Positions 47,635-55,067 of a stretch of 64,000 bases of DNA are shown here, one piece after another. Every line of letters begins with the position of its first letter. Within the stretch, counting starts at the first letter, position 1. A program made the position numbers and the translations under genes. The stretch lies in NCBI RefSeq assembly GCF_900156175.1, contig NZ_FTMV01000011.1, positions 168,566 through 232,565 of the forward strand. Direction: 5' to 3'. A model generated the notes under the pieces. The model worked only from the letters and a program-made list of their open reading frames with translations, made no database searches and had not been told where the DNA came from. Source of the stretch: Janthinobacterium sp. TND4EL3. Lineage in GTDB: Bacteria; Pseudomonadota; Gammaproteobacteria; Burkholderiales; Burkholderiaceae_D.

Positions 47635-49437
47635 ATGACGCAGATTGCCTTCCCTAAATTGCTCTCTTCGCAGATTGCATTCGATATCGCGCGCACCATC
47701 CGCGACGGCTTCGACAAGCATTACCGGCTGTTCCGCGCGAGCAGCCAGCAAGCCCGGCTGTATTTCGAGCAGGGCGCGTGGGCCGCGGCGCAAACGGCAG
47801 CCCGCGAGCGCATCGGCTTTTATGACAAGCGCGTGCAGGAATGCGTGCAGATGCTCGAAGATGAGTACGAAGAGTCGGAGTTGAGCGATGAAGTGTGGCG
47901 CGAACTCAAGCTGCACTACATCGGCATGCTGAGCGACCACAAGCAGCCGGAACTGGCGGAAACCTTCTTCAATTCCGTCTGCTGCAACATCCTGCACCGC
48001 ACCTATTTCCACAACGATTATATTTTCGTGCGTCCCGTCGTCTCGACGGAATACATCGAGACGGAAGAACTGGTACCCACCTACCGCGTGTATTACCCGG
48101 GCAAGGACGGCTTGCGCTTCACCCTGAAGCGCATGGTGACGAATTTCCAGCTGAACTGCGATTTTGCCAACCTGGACCGCGACGTGGCCCAGGTTGAAGC
48201 GCGCCTGTATCAACTGTTCGGCGGCGACAAGGTGGAAGCGAACCACCAGATCCAGGTCCTGACCAGCTTGTTCTACCGCAACAAGGGCGCCTACCTCGTC
48301 GGCAAGGGCATCAACGGCAACCGCGAATACCCGTTTGTCGTGCCCATCCTGCACAACCGCCACGGCAAGCTGGTGCTCGACACGGTGCTGTTCGAACACG
48401 AGCAGATCGCCGTGCTGTTTTCGTTTACACGCGCATATTTCCTGGTCGATATGGAAGTGCCGTCCGCCTACGTCCAATTTCTCCGAAGTTTGCTCCCGCG
48501 CAAGCCCCGCAGTGAGATTTATACGATACTGGGCTTGCAAAAACAGGGCAAGACGCTGTTTTACCGCGACTACCTGCAGCACTTAAAACATTCCTCGGAC
48601 CATTTCGAGATCGCGCCCGGCATCCGCGGCATGGTGATGCTGGTATTTGCGCTGCCGTCGTTTCCCTACGTCTTCAAGGTAATCAAGGATTTCTTTCCGC
48701 CGCCCAAGGAAACCACGCGCGCGCAAGTCAAGGAAAAGTATTTGCTGGTGAAACACCACGACAGGGTGGGCCGCATGGCCGACACGCTCGAGTACTCCAA
48801 CGTCGCTTTCCCCCGCGCCCGCTTTGCCGAGGAACTGCTGGCCGAACTCCAGCATTTCGCCCCGTCGCTGGTCGAGGAAGACCACGAGCAGATCATCATC
48901 CGCCACCTGTACATCGAGCGGCGCATGGTGCCGCTGAACATGTGGCTGAGCAATGCCGAGAAGGAAGCCCGCGATGACCTCGTCGAGCACGCCATCGTGG
49001 AATACGGCAACGCCATCAAGGAACTGGTGGCGGCGAATATTTTCCCTGGCGACATGCTGTACAAGAACTTTGGCGTGACGCGTCATCAACGTGTCGTATT
49101 TTATGACTATGATGAAATCGAGTACATCACCGATTGCCAGTTCCGCGCCATCCCCGAGGCGCGTACGGAGGAAGAGGAAATGTCGGCCGAACCCTGGTAT
49201 CCCATCGGCAAGCACGATGTGTTTCCCGAACAATTCGGCAGCTTCCTGCTGGGCAATCCCCGTATCCGCAAGCATTTCATGCAGCACCATGCCGAGCTGC
49301 TGACGGCCGCCTACTGGCAGGCGCGCAAGCAGCGCATACTCGACGGCCATATCGAGGACGTCTTTCCCTATCCGCAACACCTTCGTTTCTGTCAACAGCC
49401 GCAATTCCCACCCCCTACCGGAGATCCAAATGAATGA
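47635..49437 (+). CDS. aceK: Isocitrate dehydrogenase kinase/phosphatase AceK
   Basis: Bifunctional enzyme that phosphorylates and dephosphorylates isocitrate dehydrogenase, diverting isocitrate into the glyoxylate bypass. The 600-residue protein has conserved [20 protein letters not shown], the kinase-lobe [40 protein letters not shown], and the catalytic [20 protein letters not shown]. It sits in the leucine-degradation cluster, 58 bp after ivd and overlapping the thiolase by 8 bp, without aceA or aceB nearby. The arrangement links acetyl-CoA-producing catabolism to the bypass switch. Confidence 0.95.
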   Translation: MTQIAFPKLLSSQIAFDIARTIRDGFDKHYRLFRASSQQARLYFEQGAWAAAQTAARERIGFYDKRVQECVQMLEDEYEESELSDEVWRELKLHYIGMLSDHKQPELAETFFNSVCCNILHRTYFHNDYIFVRPVVSTEYIETEELVPTYRVYYPGKDGLRFTLKRMVTNFQLNCDFANLDRDVAQVEARLYQLFGGDKVEANHQIQVLTSLFYRNKGAYLVGKGINGNREYPFVVPILHNRHGKLVLDTVLFEHEQIAVLFSFTRAYFLVDMEVPSAYVQFLRSLLPRKPRSEIYTILGLQKQGKTLFYRDYLQHLKHSSDHFEIAPGIRGMVMLVFALPSFPYVFKVIKDFFPPPKETTRAQVKEKYLLVKHHDRVGRMADTLEYSNVAFPRARFAEELLAELQHFAPSLVEEDHEQIIIRHLYIERRMVPLNMWLSNAEKEARDDLVEHAIVEYGNAIKELVAANIFPGDMLYKNFGVTRHQRVVFYDYDEIEYITDCQFRAIPEARTEEEEMSAEPWYPIGKHDVFPEQFGSFLLGNPRIRKHFMQHHAELLTAAYWQARKQRILDGHIEDVFPYPQHLRFCQQPQFPPPTGDPNE

Positions 49438-50626
49438 TCCAGTCGTAATCGTCGGTGCCGCGCGCACTCCCATGGGCGCCTTCCAGGGCGATTTTGCCAA
49501 CGTCACCGCCAGCGACCTGGGCGCTGTCGCCATCCGCGCTGCCGTCGAGCGCGCCGGCATCGCGCCGGACGCCGTTGAACACGTGTTTTTCGGCAATTGC
49601 CTGATGGCCGGCCAGGGCCAGGCGCCCGCGCGCCAGGCCTTGCGCAAGGCCGGCTTGCCGGACTCCACGGGCGCCGTGACCCTGTCGAAAATGTGCGGCT
49701 CGGCCATGCAGACGACCATGTTCGCGCACGACACCTTGCTCGCCGGCAGCGCCGACGTGGTGGTGGCGGGCGGCATGGAATCGATGACCAACGCCCCCTA
49801 CCTGGTGCCGAAGGCGCGCGGCGGCTACCGCATCGGCCACGGCATGATCTATGACCACATGATGATGGATGGCCTGGAAGACGCCTACAGCCGCGATGAA
49901 AAGGGCAATGCCCGCTCGATGGGCACGTTTGCCGAAGAGTGCGCCAGCCAGTACAGCTTCACGCGCGAAGCGCAGGATGCGTTTGCCATCGAATCCGTGA
50001 AACGCGCGCAAGCGGCCACCAAGGACGGCAGTTTTGCATGGGAAATCGTGCCCGTGACCGTTGCCGGCCGCGGCGGCGACACCGTCGTCAGCATCGATGA
50101 AGGCCCGCAAAAAGCCCGCCTGGAAAAAATCCCGACGTTAAAGGCCGCCTTCAAGAAGGATGGCACCATCACGGCCGCCTCGTCTTCGTCGATCAACGAT
50201 GGCGCGGCAGCCCTGGTGCTGATGCGCGAATCGACGGCGAAAAAACTGGGCTGCACCATCCTCGCGAAAATCCACGGCCACGCCACGCATGCGCAGGCGC
50301 CGAACGAATTCACGACGGCCCCCATCGGCGCCGTGAAAAAACTCTACGCCAAGACGGGCTGGAGCAGCGGCAATGTGGACTTGTTCGAGATCAATGAAGC
50401 ATTCGCCGCCGTGCCGATGGCCGCCATGCACGACCTCGACATTCCGCACAGCAAGATCAACATCCACGGCGGCGCGTGCGCGCTGGGCCACCCGATCGGC
50501 GCCTCGGGCGCGCGCATCATCGTCACCCTGCTGGGCGCCCTGAAGAAAACGGGCGGCAAGCGCGGCGTGGCAGCCCTGTGCATCGGCGGCGGCGAAGCGA
50601 CGGCGATGGCGATCGAACTGGTATAA
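49430..50626 (+). CDS. Acetyl-CoA C-acetyltransferase (thiolase)
   Basis: The 398-residue thiolase splits or forms acetoacetyl-CoA, or acts on related 3-ketoacyl-CoAs. The nucleophilic Cys is in [12 protein letters not shown] (about residue 88). The C-terminal active-site motifs are [28 protein letters not shown] and [14 protein letters not shown]. It overlaps aceK by 8 bp and is part of the same operon. In leucine degradation it would process acetoacetyl-CoA to two acetyl-CoA. Confidence 0.93.
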   Translation: MNDPVVIVGAARTPMGAFQGDFANVTASDLGAVAIRAAVERAGIAPDAVEHVFFGNCLMAGQGQAPARQALRKAGLPDSTGAVTLSKMCGSAMQTTMFAHDTLLAGSADVVVAGGMESMTNAPYLVPKARGGYRIGHGMIYDHMMMDGLEDAYSRDEKGNARSMGTFAEECASQYSFTREAQDAFAIESVKRAQAATKDGSFAWEIVPVTVAGRGGDTVVSIDEGPQKARLEKIPTLKAAFKKDGTITAASSSSINDGAAALVLMRESTAKKLGCTILAKIHGHATHAQAPNEFTTAPIGAVKKLYAKTGWSSGNVDLFEINEAFAAVPMAAMHDLDIPHSKINIHGGACALGHPIGASGARIIVTLLGALKKTGGKRGVAALCIGGGEATAMAIELV

Positions 50627-50699
50627 GCTCTTTCCGAGCACGGGCGCGCACGGCAGGTCACGGTGCGCGCCTTTTCATTTGACTAGCAGGGAGAAAAAC

Positions 50700-51368
50700 A
50701 TGGCTACCGCATTGATCATCGGCGCCTCGCGCGGCATCGGCCACGAACTCGTCCGTCAATACCGCCACGACGGCTGGCGGGTCATCGCCACGGCACGCAC
50801 ACAGGACGCCTGCGAGGCTCTGCGGCAACTGGGCGCGGAAGCGCACGAACTCGACGTGACGGATGTGGAAGGCTGTGCCGGCCTGGGCTGGAAGCTCGAC
50901 GATGAAAAACTCGACGTGGCCATTCTCAACGCGGGCGTGTACGGTCCCCGCCACGACGGTTTCCCCACGCAAGAAGATTTCGATGCCGTCATGCACACGA
51001 ACGTGCTGGCGGCCATGCGGCTGCTGCCGATATTGGCGCCCCTGGTGGCCAACGCGAGGGGCAAACTGGCCGTGCTGTCCTCGCACATGGGCTCCCTGAG
51101 CGAGCGGGGCAACCCCAGCGGTTCGCTGTACCGCGCCAGCAAGGCGGCCCTGAATTCCGTGCTGATCGACACGTCCCTCGTGCATGGCCCGCAAGGCGTC
51201 AGCTGCGTCGCCTTCCACCCGGGCTGGGTGCGCACGGACATGGGCGGTGCCGGCGCGGATATTTCCCCGGAAGAAAGCGCCGCCGGCATGCGCGCCACCC
51301 TGGCCAGCCTGCCGGCCACGGACAAGGCCGTGTTCCGCAACTACGATGGCAAGCCCATCGGCTGGTAA
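50700..51368 (+). CDS. Short-chain dehydrogenase/reductase
   Basis: The 222-residue Rossmann-fold oxidoreductase has NAD(P)-binding ALIIGASRGIGHELVRQY, the structural LNAGVYG (in place of NAG), a catalytic Ser in VLSSHMGSLS, and YRASKAAL carrying the Tyr-x-x-x-Lys pair. The start at 50700 follows GGGAG. Its position in the cluster between the thiolase and a second acyl-CoA dehydrogenase suggests a role in acyl-chain metabolism. Substrate unknown. Confidence 0.88.
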   Translation: MATALIIGASRGIGHELVRQYRHDGWRVIATARTQDACEALRQLGAEAHELDVTDVEGCAGLGWKLDDEKLDVAILNAGVYGPRHDGFPTQEDFDAVMHTNVLAAMRLLPILAPLVANARGKLAVLSSHMGSLSERGNPSGSLYRASKAALNSVLIDTSLVHGPQGVSCVAFHPGWVRTDMGGAGADISPEESAAGMRATLASLPATDKAVFRNYDGKPIGW

Positions 51369-51406
51369 CTCCCCACACACCATAAAAACAAACGAGACGA
51401 CGTCCC

Positions 51407-52534
51407 ATGATACTCAATGAAGAACAATCGATGATCCAGGAAGCGCTGCGCAGCTTTTCGCGCGAGCGCCTGGCACCCAACGCGGCCCGCTGGGACAAGG
51501 AACATCATTTCCCGAAAGAAGAATTGCAGGAACTGGCCGCGCTGGGCGCCTTTGGCGTGGCCGTGCCGGAAGCGCTCGGTGGCGCCGGCCTCGACTACGT
51601 ATCGCTGGCCCTGGTGCTGGAAGAAATCGCCGCCGGCGATGGCGGCACGTCGACCATCATTTCCGTGAATAATTGCCCCGTGTGCAGCATCGCCATGATG
51701 TACGCGAACGACGCGCAAAAGGAACAATGGCTGCGCCCGCTGGCGCAAGGCGCCATGCTGGGGGCATTTTGCCTGACGGAACCGCACACGGGCAGCGACG
51801 CCTCGGCCCTGCGCACGACGGCCAGCCGCGACGGCAATGAATACGTGCTCAACGGCACGAAGCAATTCATTACCAGCGGCAAGTATGCGGACGTGGCCAT
51901 CGTCATGGCCGTCACCGACAAGGCGGCCGGCAAGCGCGGCATCAGCGCCTTCTGGGTGCCGACGAACACGCCAGGCTACATCGTGGCGGGACTGGAACAG
52001 AAGATGGGCCAGCATTCGTCGGACACGGCGCAAATCCTGTTCGACAACTGCCGCATCCCCGCGGAAAATCTGATCGGCGAAGAAGGACAAGGCTACAAGA
52101 TCGCCCTGTCCGGCCTGGAAGGCGGACGCATCGGCATCGCCTCGCAAGCCGTGGGCATGGCGCGCGCCGCATACGAGGCAGCGTTGACTTACGCGCGCGA
52201 GCGGGAAAGTTTCGGCAAGCCCATCTATGAACACCAGGCCGTGCAATTCCGCCTGGCCGACATGGCCACGCAGATCGAAGCGGCGCGCCAGCTGATCCGC
52301 CACGCGGCGGCCATGAAGGATGCGGGCCTGCCCTGCCTGAAGGAAGCGGCGATGGCCAAGCTGTTTGCGTCGGAAATGGCGGAAAAAGTGTGCTCGGACG
52401 CCATCCAGGTGCACGGCGGCTACGGTTATGTGTCCGACTTCCCCGTCGAGCGCATCTACCGCGACGTGCGCGTATGCCAGATTTACGAGGGCACCAGCGA
52501 TATTCAGAAGATACTCATCGCTAGAGCTTTGTAA
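51407..52534 (+). CDS. Acyl-CoA dehydrogenase (short/branched-chain type)
   Basis: The 375-residue FAD-dependent acyl-CoA dehydrogenase has GAFCLTEPHTGSDASALRTT, KQFITSGKYADVAIVMAV and SGLEGGRIGIASQAVGMARA. The catalytic Glu is at the usual position, E361 in QIYEGTSDIQ, unlike ivd upstream. It ends the cluster and is followed by a GC-rich hairpin. The likely substrate is a short-chain or branched acyl-CoA; the specificity cannot be read from the sequence. Confidence 0.92.
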   Translation: MILNEEQSMIQEALRSFSRERLAPNAARWDKEHHFPKEELQELAALGAFGVAVPEALGGAGLDYVSLALVLEEIAAGDGGTSTIISVNNCPVCSIAMMYANDAQKEQWLRPLAQGAMLGAFCLTEPHTGSDASALRTTASRDGNEYVLNGTKQFITSGKYADVAIVMAVTDKAAGKRGISAFWVPTNTPGYIVAGLEQKMGQHSSDTAQILFDNCRIPAENLIGEEGQGYKIALSGLEGGRIGIASQAVGMARAAYEAALTYARERESFGKPIYEHQAVQFRLADMATQIEAARQLIRHAAAMKDAGLPCLKEAAMAKLFASEMAEKVCSDAIQVHGGYGYVSDFPVERIYRDVRVCQIYEGTSDIQKILIARAL

Positions 52535-52548
52535 ACCCGAGGCAGATG

Positions 52549-52580
52549 CCGGGGTCGTACCCTGCAGGGCACGACCCCGG
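52549..52580 (+). terminator. GC-rich hairpin after the leucine/acyl-CoA cluster
   Basis: CCGGGGTCGT (52549-52558) pairs with ACGACCCCGG (52571-52580), and the inner CCCTGCAGGG is also palindromic. No T tract follows directly. It lies 14 bp after the acyl-CoA dehydrogenase stop and probably ends or protects that transcript. It also has the look of a dispersed GC palindrome. Confidence 0.55.
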
Positions 52581-52607
52581 TGTTACGCCCTTGGGTTTTC
52601 AATAGAC

Positions 52608-52872
52608 GAAAAAAAAGCCTACTCAGGGTAGGCTTCGTTCCAATGTATTACCAATGCTTTAATCGTGTCATGGACGCCAGTGCTATCTGCAAAGTGCCTC
52701 CTGATTTTCGGACTCCCATGCTATCTGCATGGTGACTCCAAGTGTAAATCGACCAACGTATCCGGAATTACAAAATCCACGCTTTCGCACTGTCACGCCA
52801 TCGACATTACACCTGTCGGTCGCCGCGCTGAGCCTGGATGGTGAGATGATTTGTTGCCAAATCTCAATCACT
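52608..52872 (-). ncRNA. Candidate small RNA gene, about 265 nt, with own promoter and terminator
   Basis: On the minus strand a promoter TTGCAC-17 bp-TATACT (52907-52879) is followed, about 265 nt further on, by an intrinsic terminator: AAGCCTAC / GTAGGCTT stem (52615-52635) and a T run to 52608. The 3' half holds two imperfect direct repeats of about 31 nt at 52671 and 52709 (period 38, about 24 of 31 matching), both containing TGCTATCTGCA on the plus strand; one forms a perfect CCATGC/GCATGG hairpin. A 15-codon ORF (52730-52683, MQIAWESENQEALCR) has GGAG 5 nt before its ATG, so a peptide-encoding or dual-function RNA is possible. No known family recognised. Confidence 0.6.
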
Positions 52873-52878
52873 GAACGG

Positions 52879-52907
52879 AGTATAGCACAGCTTTTTGTGC
52901 AGTGCAA
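52879..52907 (-). promoter_or_regulatory. Sigma-70 promoter of the candidate small RNA
   Basis: -35 TTGCAC (52907-52902) and -10 TATACT (52884-52879), separated by exactly 17 bp and reading on the minus strand. It lies between the stop of the YihY-like gene (52933) and the candidate RNA. Confidence 0.65.
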
Positions 52908-52932
52908 TAATGAATTGAAGCCATACCTTAAA

Positions 52933-53826
52933 TCAAGTCCTTAGCGCCAGCGGCTTGTCTTCTTCGCCGCCACGGGCCACTCTTTCGTATTCGGAAATGA
53001 CTTGCGCGCCCAGCAGCAGCAAGGTGGCGCCGATTTCCAGGCTGAACATGACGACGATGGCCGTCGTCATCGAGCCATACACGACATTGACCTGCGACAA
53101 GGTGGAAAAATACCAGACCAGCACGTGGCGCGCGATTTCCCACAGCAGGGCCGCCGTCACGCCGCCGATCAGCGCATGCGTGATCGACAATCGTCCCACC
53201 GGCATGACCAGGTAGATCGAACTGAGCACGAGGATCTCGCCGCCCAGCCCCAGCAGATACAGCAACACGCCGGACACGCCCTCCAGGCCCCAGTCGTGGC
53301 GCAAAAAGCGCACGCTTTCCTCGCCCATCACCTGCAAGCCGCCCGCCACCACGGTGATGAGCAAGATGCCCACGCCCAGGCACAGGATGTAGCAGTACGG
53401 CAGCACGGCGGAAATGAGGAAATGGCGGCGGCGGATGGCGACGCGGTGAACAAAAATCACGCTCATGGCGTTTTCCAGCACGGTAAACGCCAGCGAACTG
53501 AAAAACAGCATGGTCAGCAGCAGCAGCCAGCCGATCACGCCCCGGTTGTCGAGAAAATGCGCGATCTCGCCCACGATGGCCTTCGATTGCCCCGGCACCA
53601 GCCATTCCAGATAATGGCCGATTGTCTGCAGCAATTCATCCTGCGCGATCACGTGGGACAGCGCCACCACCACCAGCATCAGCAGGGGCACGATGGACAG
53701 CAGCGAGTAATACGCGACGGCACCGGCCAGCAGCAAGCCCTGGTTGGCGCGGAAACCCTTGAGCACCTGCAGCGCGAAGGCCAGCGGGTGGCTGAGGATG
53801 TAGGTACTGGCGTGGCGGTTGATCAT
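52933..53826 (-). CDS. YihY/RNase BN-like inner-membrane protein (UPF0761)
   Basis: The 297-residue integral membrane protein has about six hydrophobic helices. Family-typical segments are LLAGAVAYYSLLSIVPLLML, LLLTMLFFSSLAFTVLENAM and VNVVYGSMTTAIVVMFSLEI. This family was once called RNase BN in error; its real role is unclear. The start is taken at 53826 (MINRHASTYILSHP); 13 extra residues in frame upstream are unlikely. It is convergent with the acyl-CoA dehydrogenase cluster and lies 85 bp downstream of the LD-carboxypeptidase stop. Confidence 0.85.
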   Translation of the reverse strand: MINRHASTYILSHPLAFALQVLKGFRANQGLLLAGAVAYYSLLSIVPLLMLVVVALSHVIAQDELLQTIGHYLEWLVPGQSKAIVGEIAHFLDNRGVIGWLLLLTMLFFSSLAFTVLENAMSVIFVHRVAIRRRHFLISAVLPYCYILCLGVGILLITVVAGGLQVMGEESVRFLRHDWGLEGVSGVLLYLLGLGGEILVLSSIYLVMPVGRLSITHALIGGVTAALLWEIARHVLVWYFSTLSQVNVVYGSMTTAIVVMFSLEIGATLLLLGAQVISEYERVARGGEEDKPLALRT

Positions 53827-53911
53827 GTCGGGTGCGGTGTAGAAGGCGGCGCGGCCTCGTGCCACGCCTTATCACACTAGCATACTGACAAGCGCCCCGC
53901 TGCACCGTGCG

Positions 53912-54991
53912 CTAGCAGACGGCCGGCTCCAGCAGGGTCAAGGTTTGCCGGTCCGCATCCAGGGTGGCCAATATGCCCATCGGTAGCGTGAACTGGTGGC
54001 GGATGTGGCCAAACGAATAGCCGCTGACGGCCGGCACGCGCGAAGGCTGCAAGTGCTGGTCCAGGGTGGCATCGAGGCTCAGCGAGGTGTCGCCCTCGGC
54101 CGCCTCGCAATGCTCGAAGATGCCCAGCATCAAGGCCGCCGCGTGCTTGAAACCGACGGACAGGTCGAGCTGGCACAGCATGCGGTCGATGCGGTACGGC
54201 ACTTCATTGATTTCTTCGAGGAACAAGATGTGCTCGCGGAAATCGGCCGCATACGGTGTGCCGGCCAGCGCGCTGACCATGCACAGGTTGCCGCCCGTCA
54301 AGCGCCCCGTCGCCTGGCCGCCGTGCACGGTGCGGATGGCGAAGTTCGGCTGCGTCTGCGCGCGGCGGTGGTTGTCCAGCGCCATCGGGATCGTGTAGCT
54401 GTCCTGCGGCATCATCAGCACATTGCGCAGCTGCGTCACCGTGTAGTCGGAAAACGTCGATGAAGCCACGGGGCCGTGGAAGGTTACCAGGCCCGTCTGG
54501 CGGACTATGGCCAGGTGCAGGGCCGTGATGTCGGAATAGCCGATCAGCACTTTCGGATTGCGCTGGATCAAGGCGTAATCGAGCAGCGCCAGCAGCGAAA
54601 TGCAGCCGGAGCCGCCACGGATGGCCCAGATCGCCTTGACCTCGGGATCGGCGAACGCCGCGTGCAGATCGTCGAGGCGCTGCCGCACCGTGCCCGCATA
54701 GTTGCCGTGCACGGCGCGGATATTCGCGCCCAGGCTGGCGCGCAAGCCCAGCGATTCGATATTGCGCTGGGCCTTGGCGATGGCGTCGTCGTCCGTAAAA
54801 CCGCCCGGTGCGATGATGGCGACCAGGTCGCCCTGGCGCAGACGCGCCGGTTTGATCAATGCGTGTTGCTGTTGCATGCGTTTGCCCTTCCCTTGCGCGG
54901 CCGCCGCCCACGCCGGTGTGCCCGCCGCCCCCACGGTGGCGGCCAGCAAGCCGCCGAAGCGGCGCCGGCTGAGATTGGTCTGACTGGACAT
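53912..54991 (-). CDS. LD-carboxypeptidase (LdcA/MccF family, S66), Tat-exported
   Basis: Serine peptidase cutting the L-D bond of murein tetrapeptides in recycling, or detoxifying microcin-C-like compounds in the MccF branch. The 359-residue protein has a twin-arginine-type leader (LSRRRFGGLLAATVGAAG), IIAPGGF, WAIRGGSGCISLL, the nucleophile S153 in GYSDITALH, the catalytic Glu in FLEEINEVPYRIDRML and a His in SFGHIRHQF. Export by Tat is unusual for LdcA, which is cytoplasmic in E. coli. It begins about 15 bp after the terminator of the TonB receptor gene, so it likely has separate expression or depends on read-through. Confidence 0.88.
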   Translation of the reverse strand: MSSQTNLSRRRFGGLLAATVGAAGTPAWAAAAQGKGKRMQQQHALIKPARLRQGDLVAIIAPGGFTDDDAIAKAQRNIESLGLRASLGANIRAVHGNYAGTVRQRLDDLHAAFADPEVKAIWAIRGGSGCISLLALLDYALIQRNPKVLIGYSDITALHLAIVRQTGLVTFHGPVASSTFSDYTVTQLRNVLMMPQDSYTIPMALDNHRRAQTQPNFAIRTVHGGQATGRLTGGNLCMVSALAGTPYAADFREHILFLEEINEVPYRIDRMLCQLDLSVGFKHAAALMLGIFEHCEAAEGDTSLSLDATLDQHLQPSRVPAVSGYSFGHIRHQFTLPMGILATLDADRQTLTLLEPAVC

Positions 54992-55005
54992 GCGGCCCTT
55001 TCCTG

Positions 55006-55035
55006 AAATAAAAAACGGCGGCGCCAGGCGCCGCC
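55006..55035 (-). terminator. Strong terminator after the TonB-dependent receptor gene
   Basis: CGGCGGCGCC (55015-55024) / GGCGCCGCCG (55026-55035), with a T-rich tract on the minus strand side (A run at 55006-55014 on plus). It lies 33 bp after the receptor stop codon. Confidence 0.85.
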
Positions 55036-55067
55036 GCCGAGAGTAGCATGCAGGCGGGATCGCCGCC

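Noticed and set aside
52683..52907. 74-codon ORF covering the small RNA region
   Set aside because: It starts inside the predicted promoter, so it could not be translated from that transcript; only the last 15 codons have a usable ribosome site.
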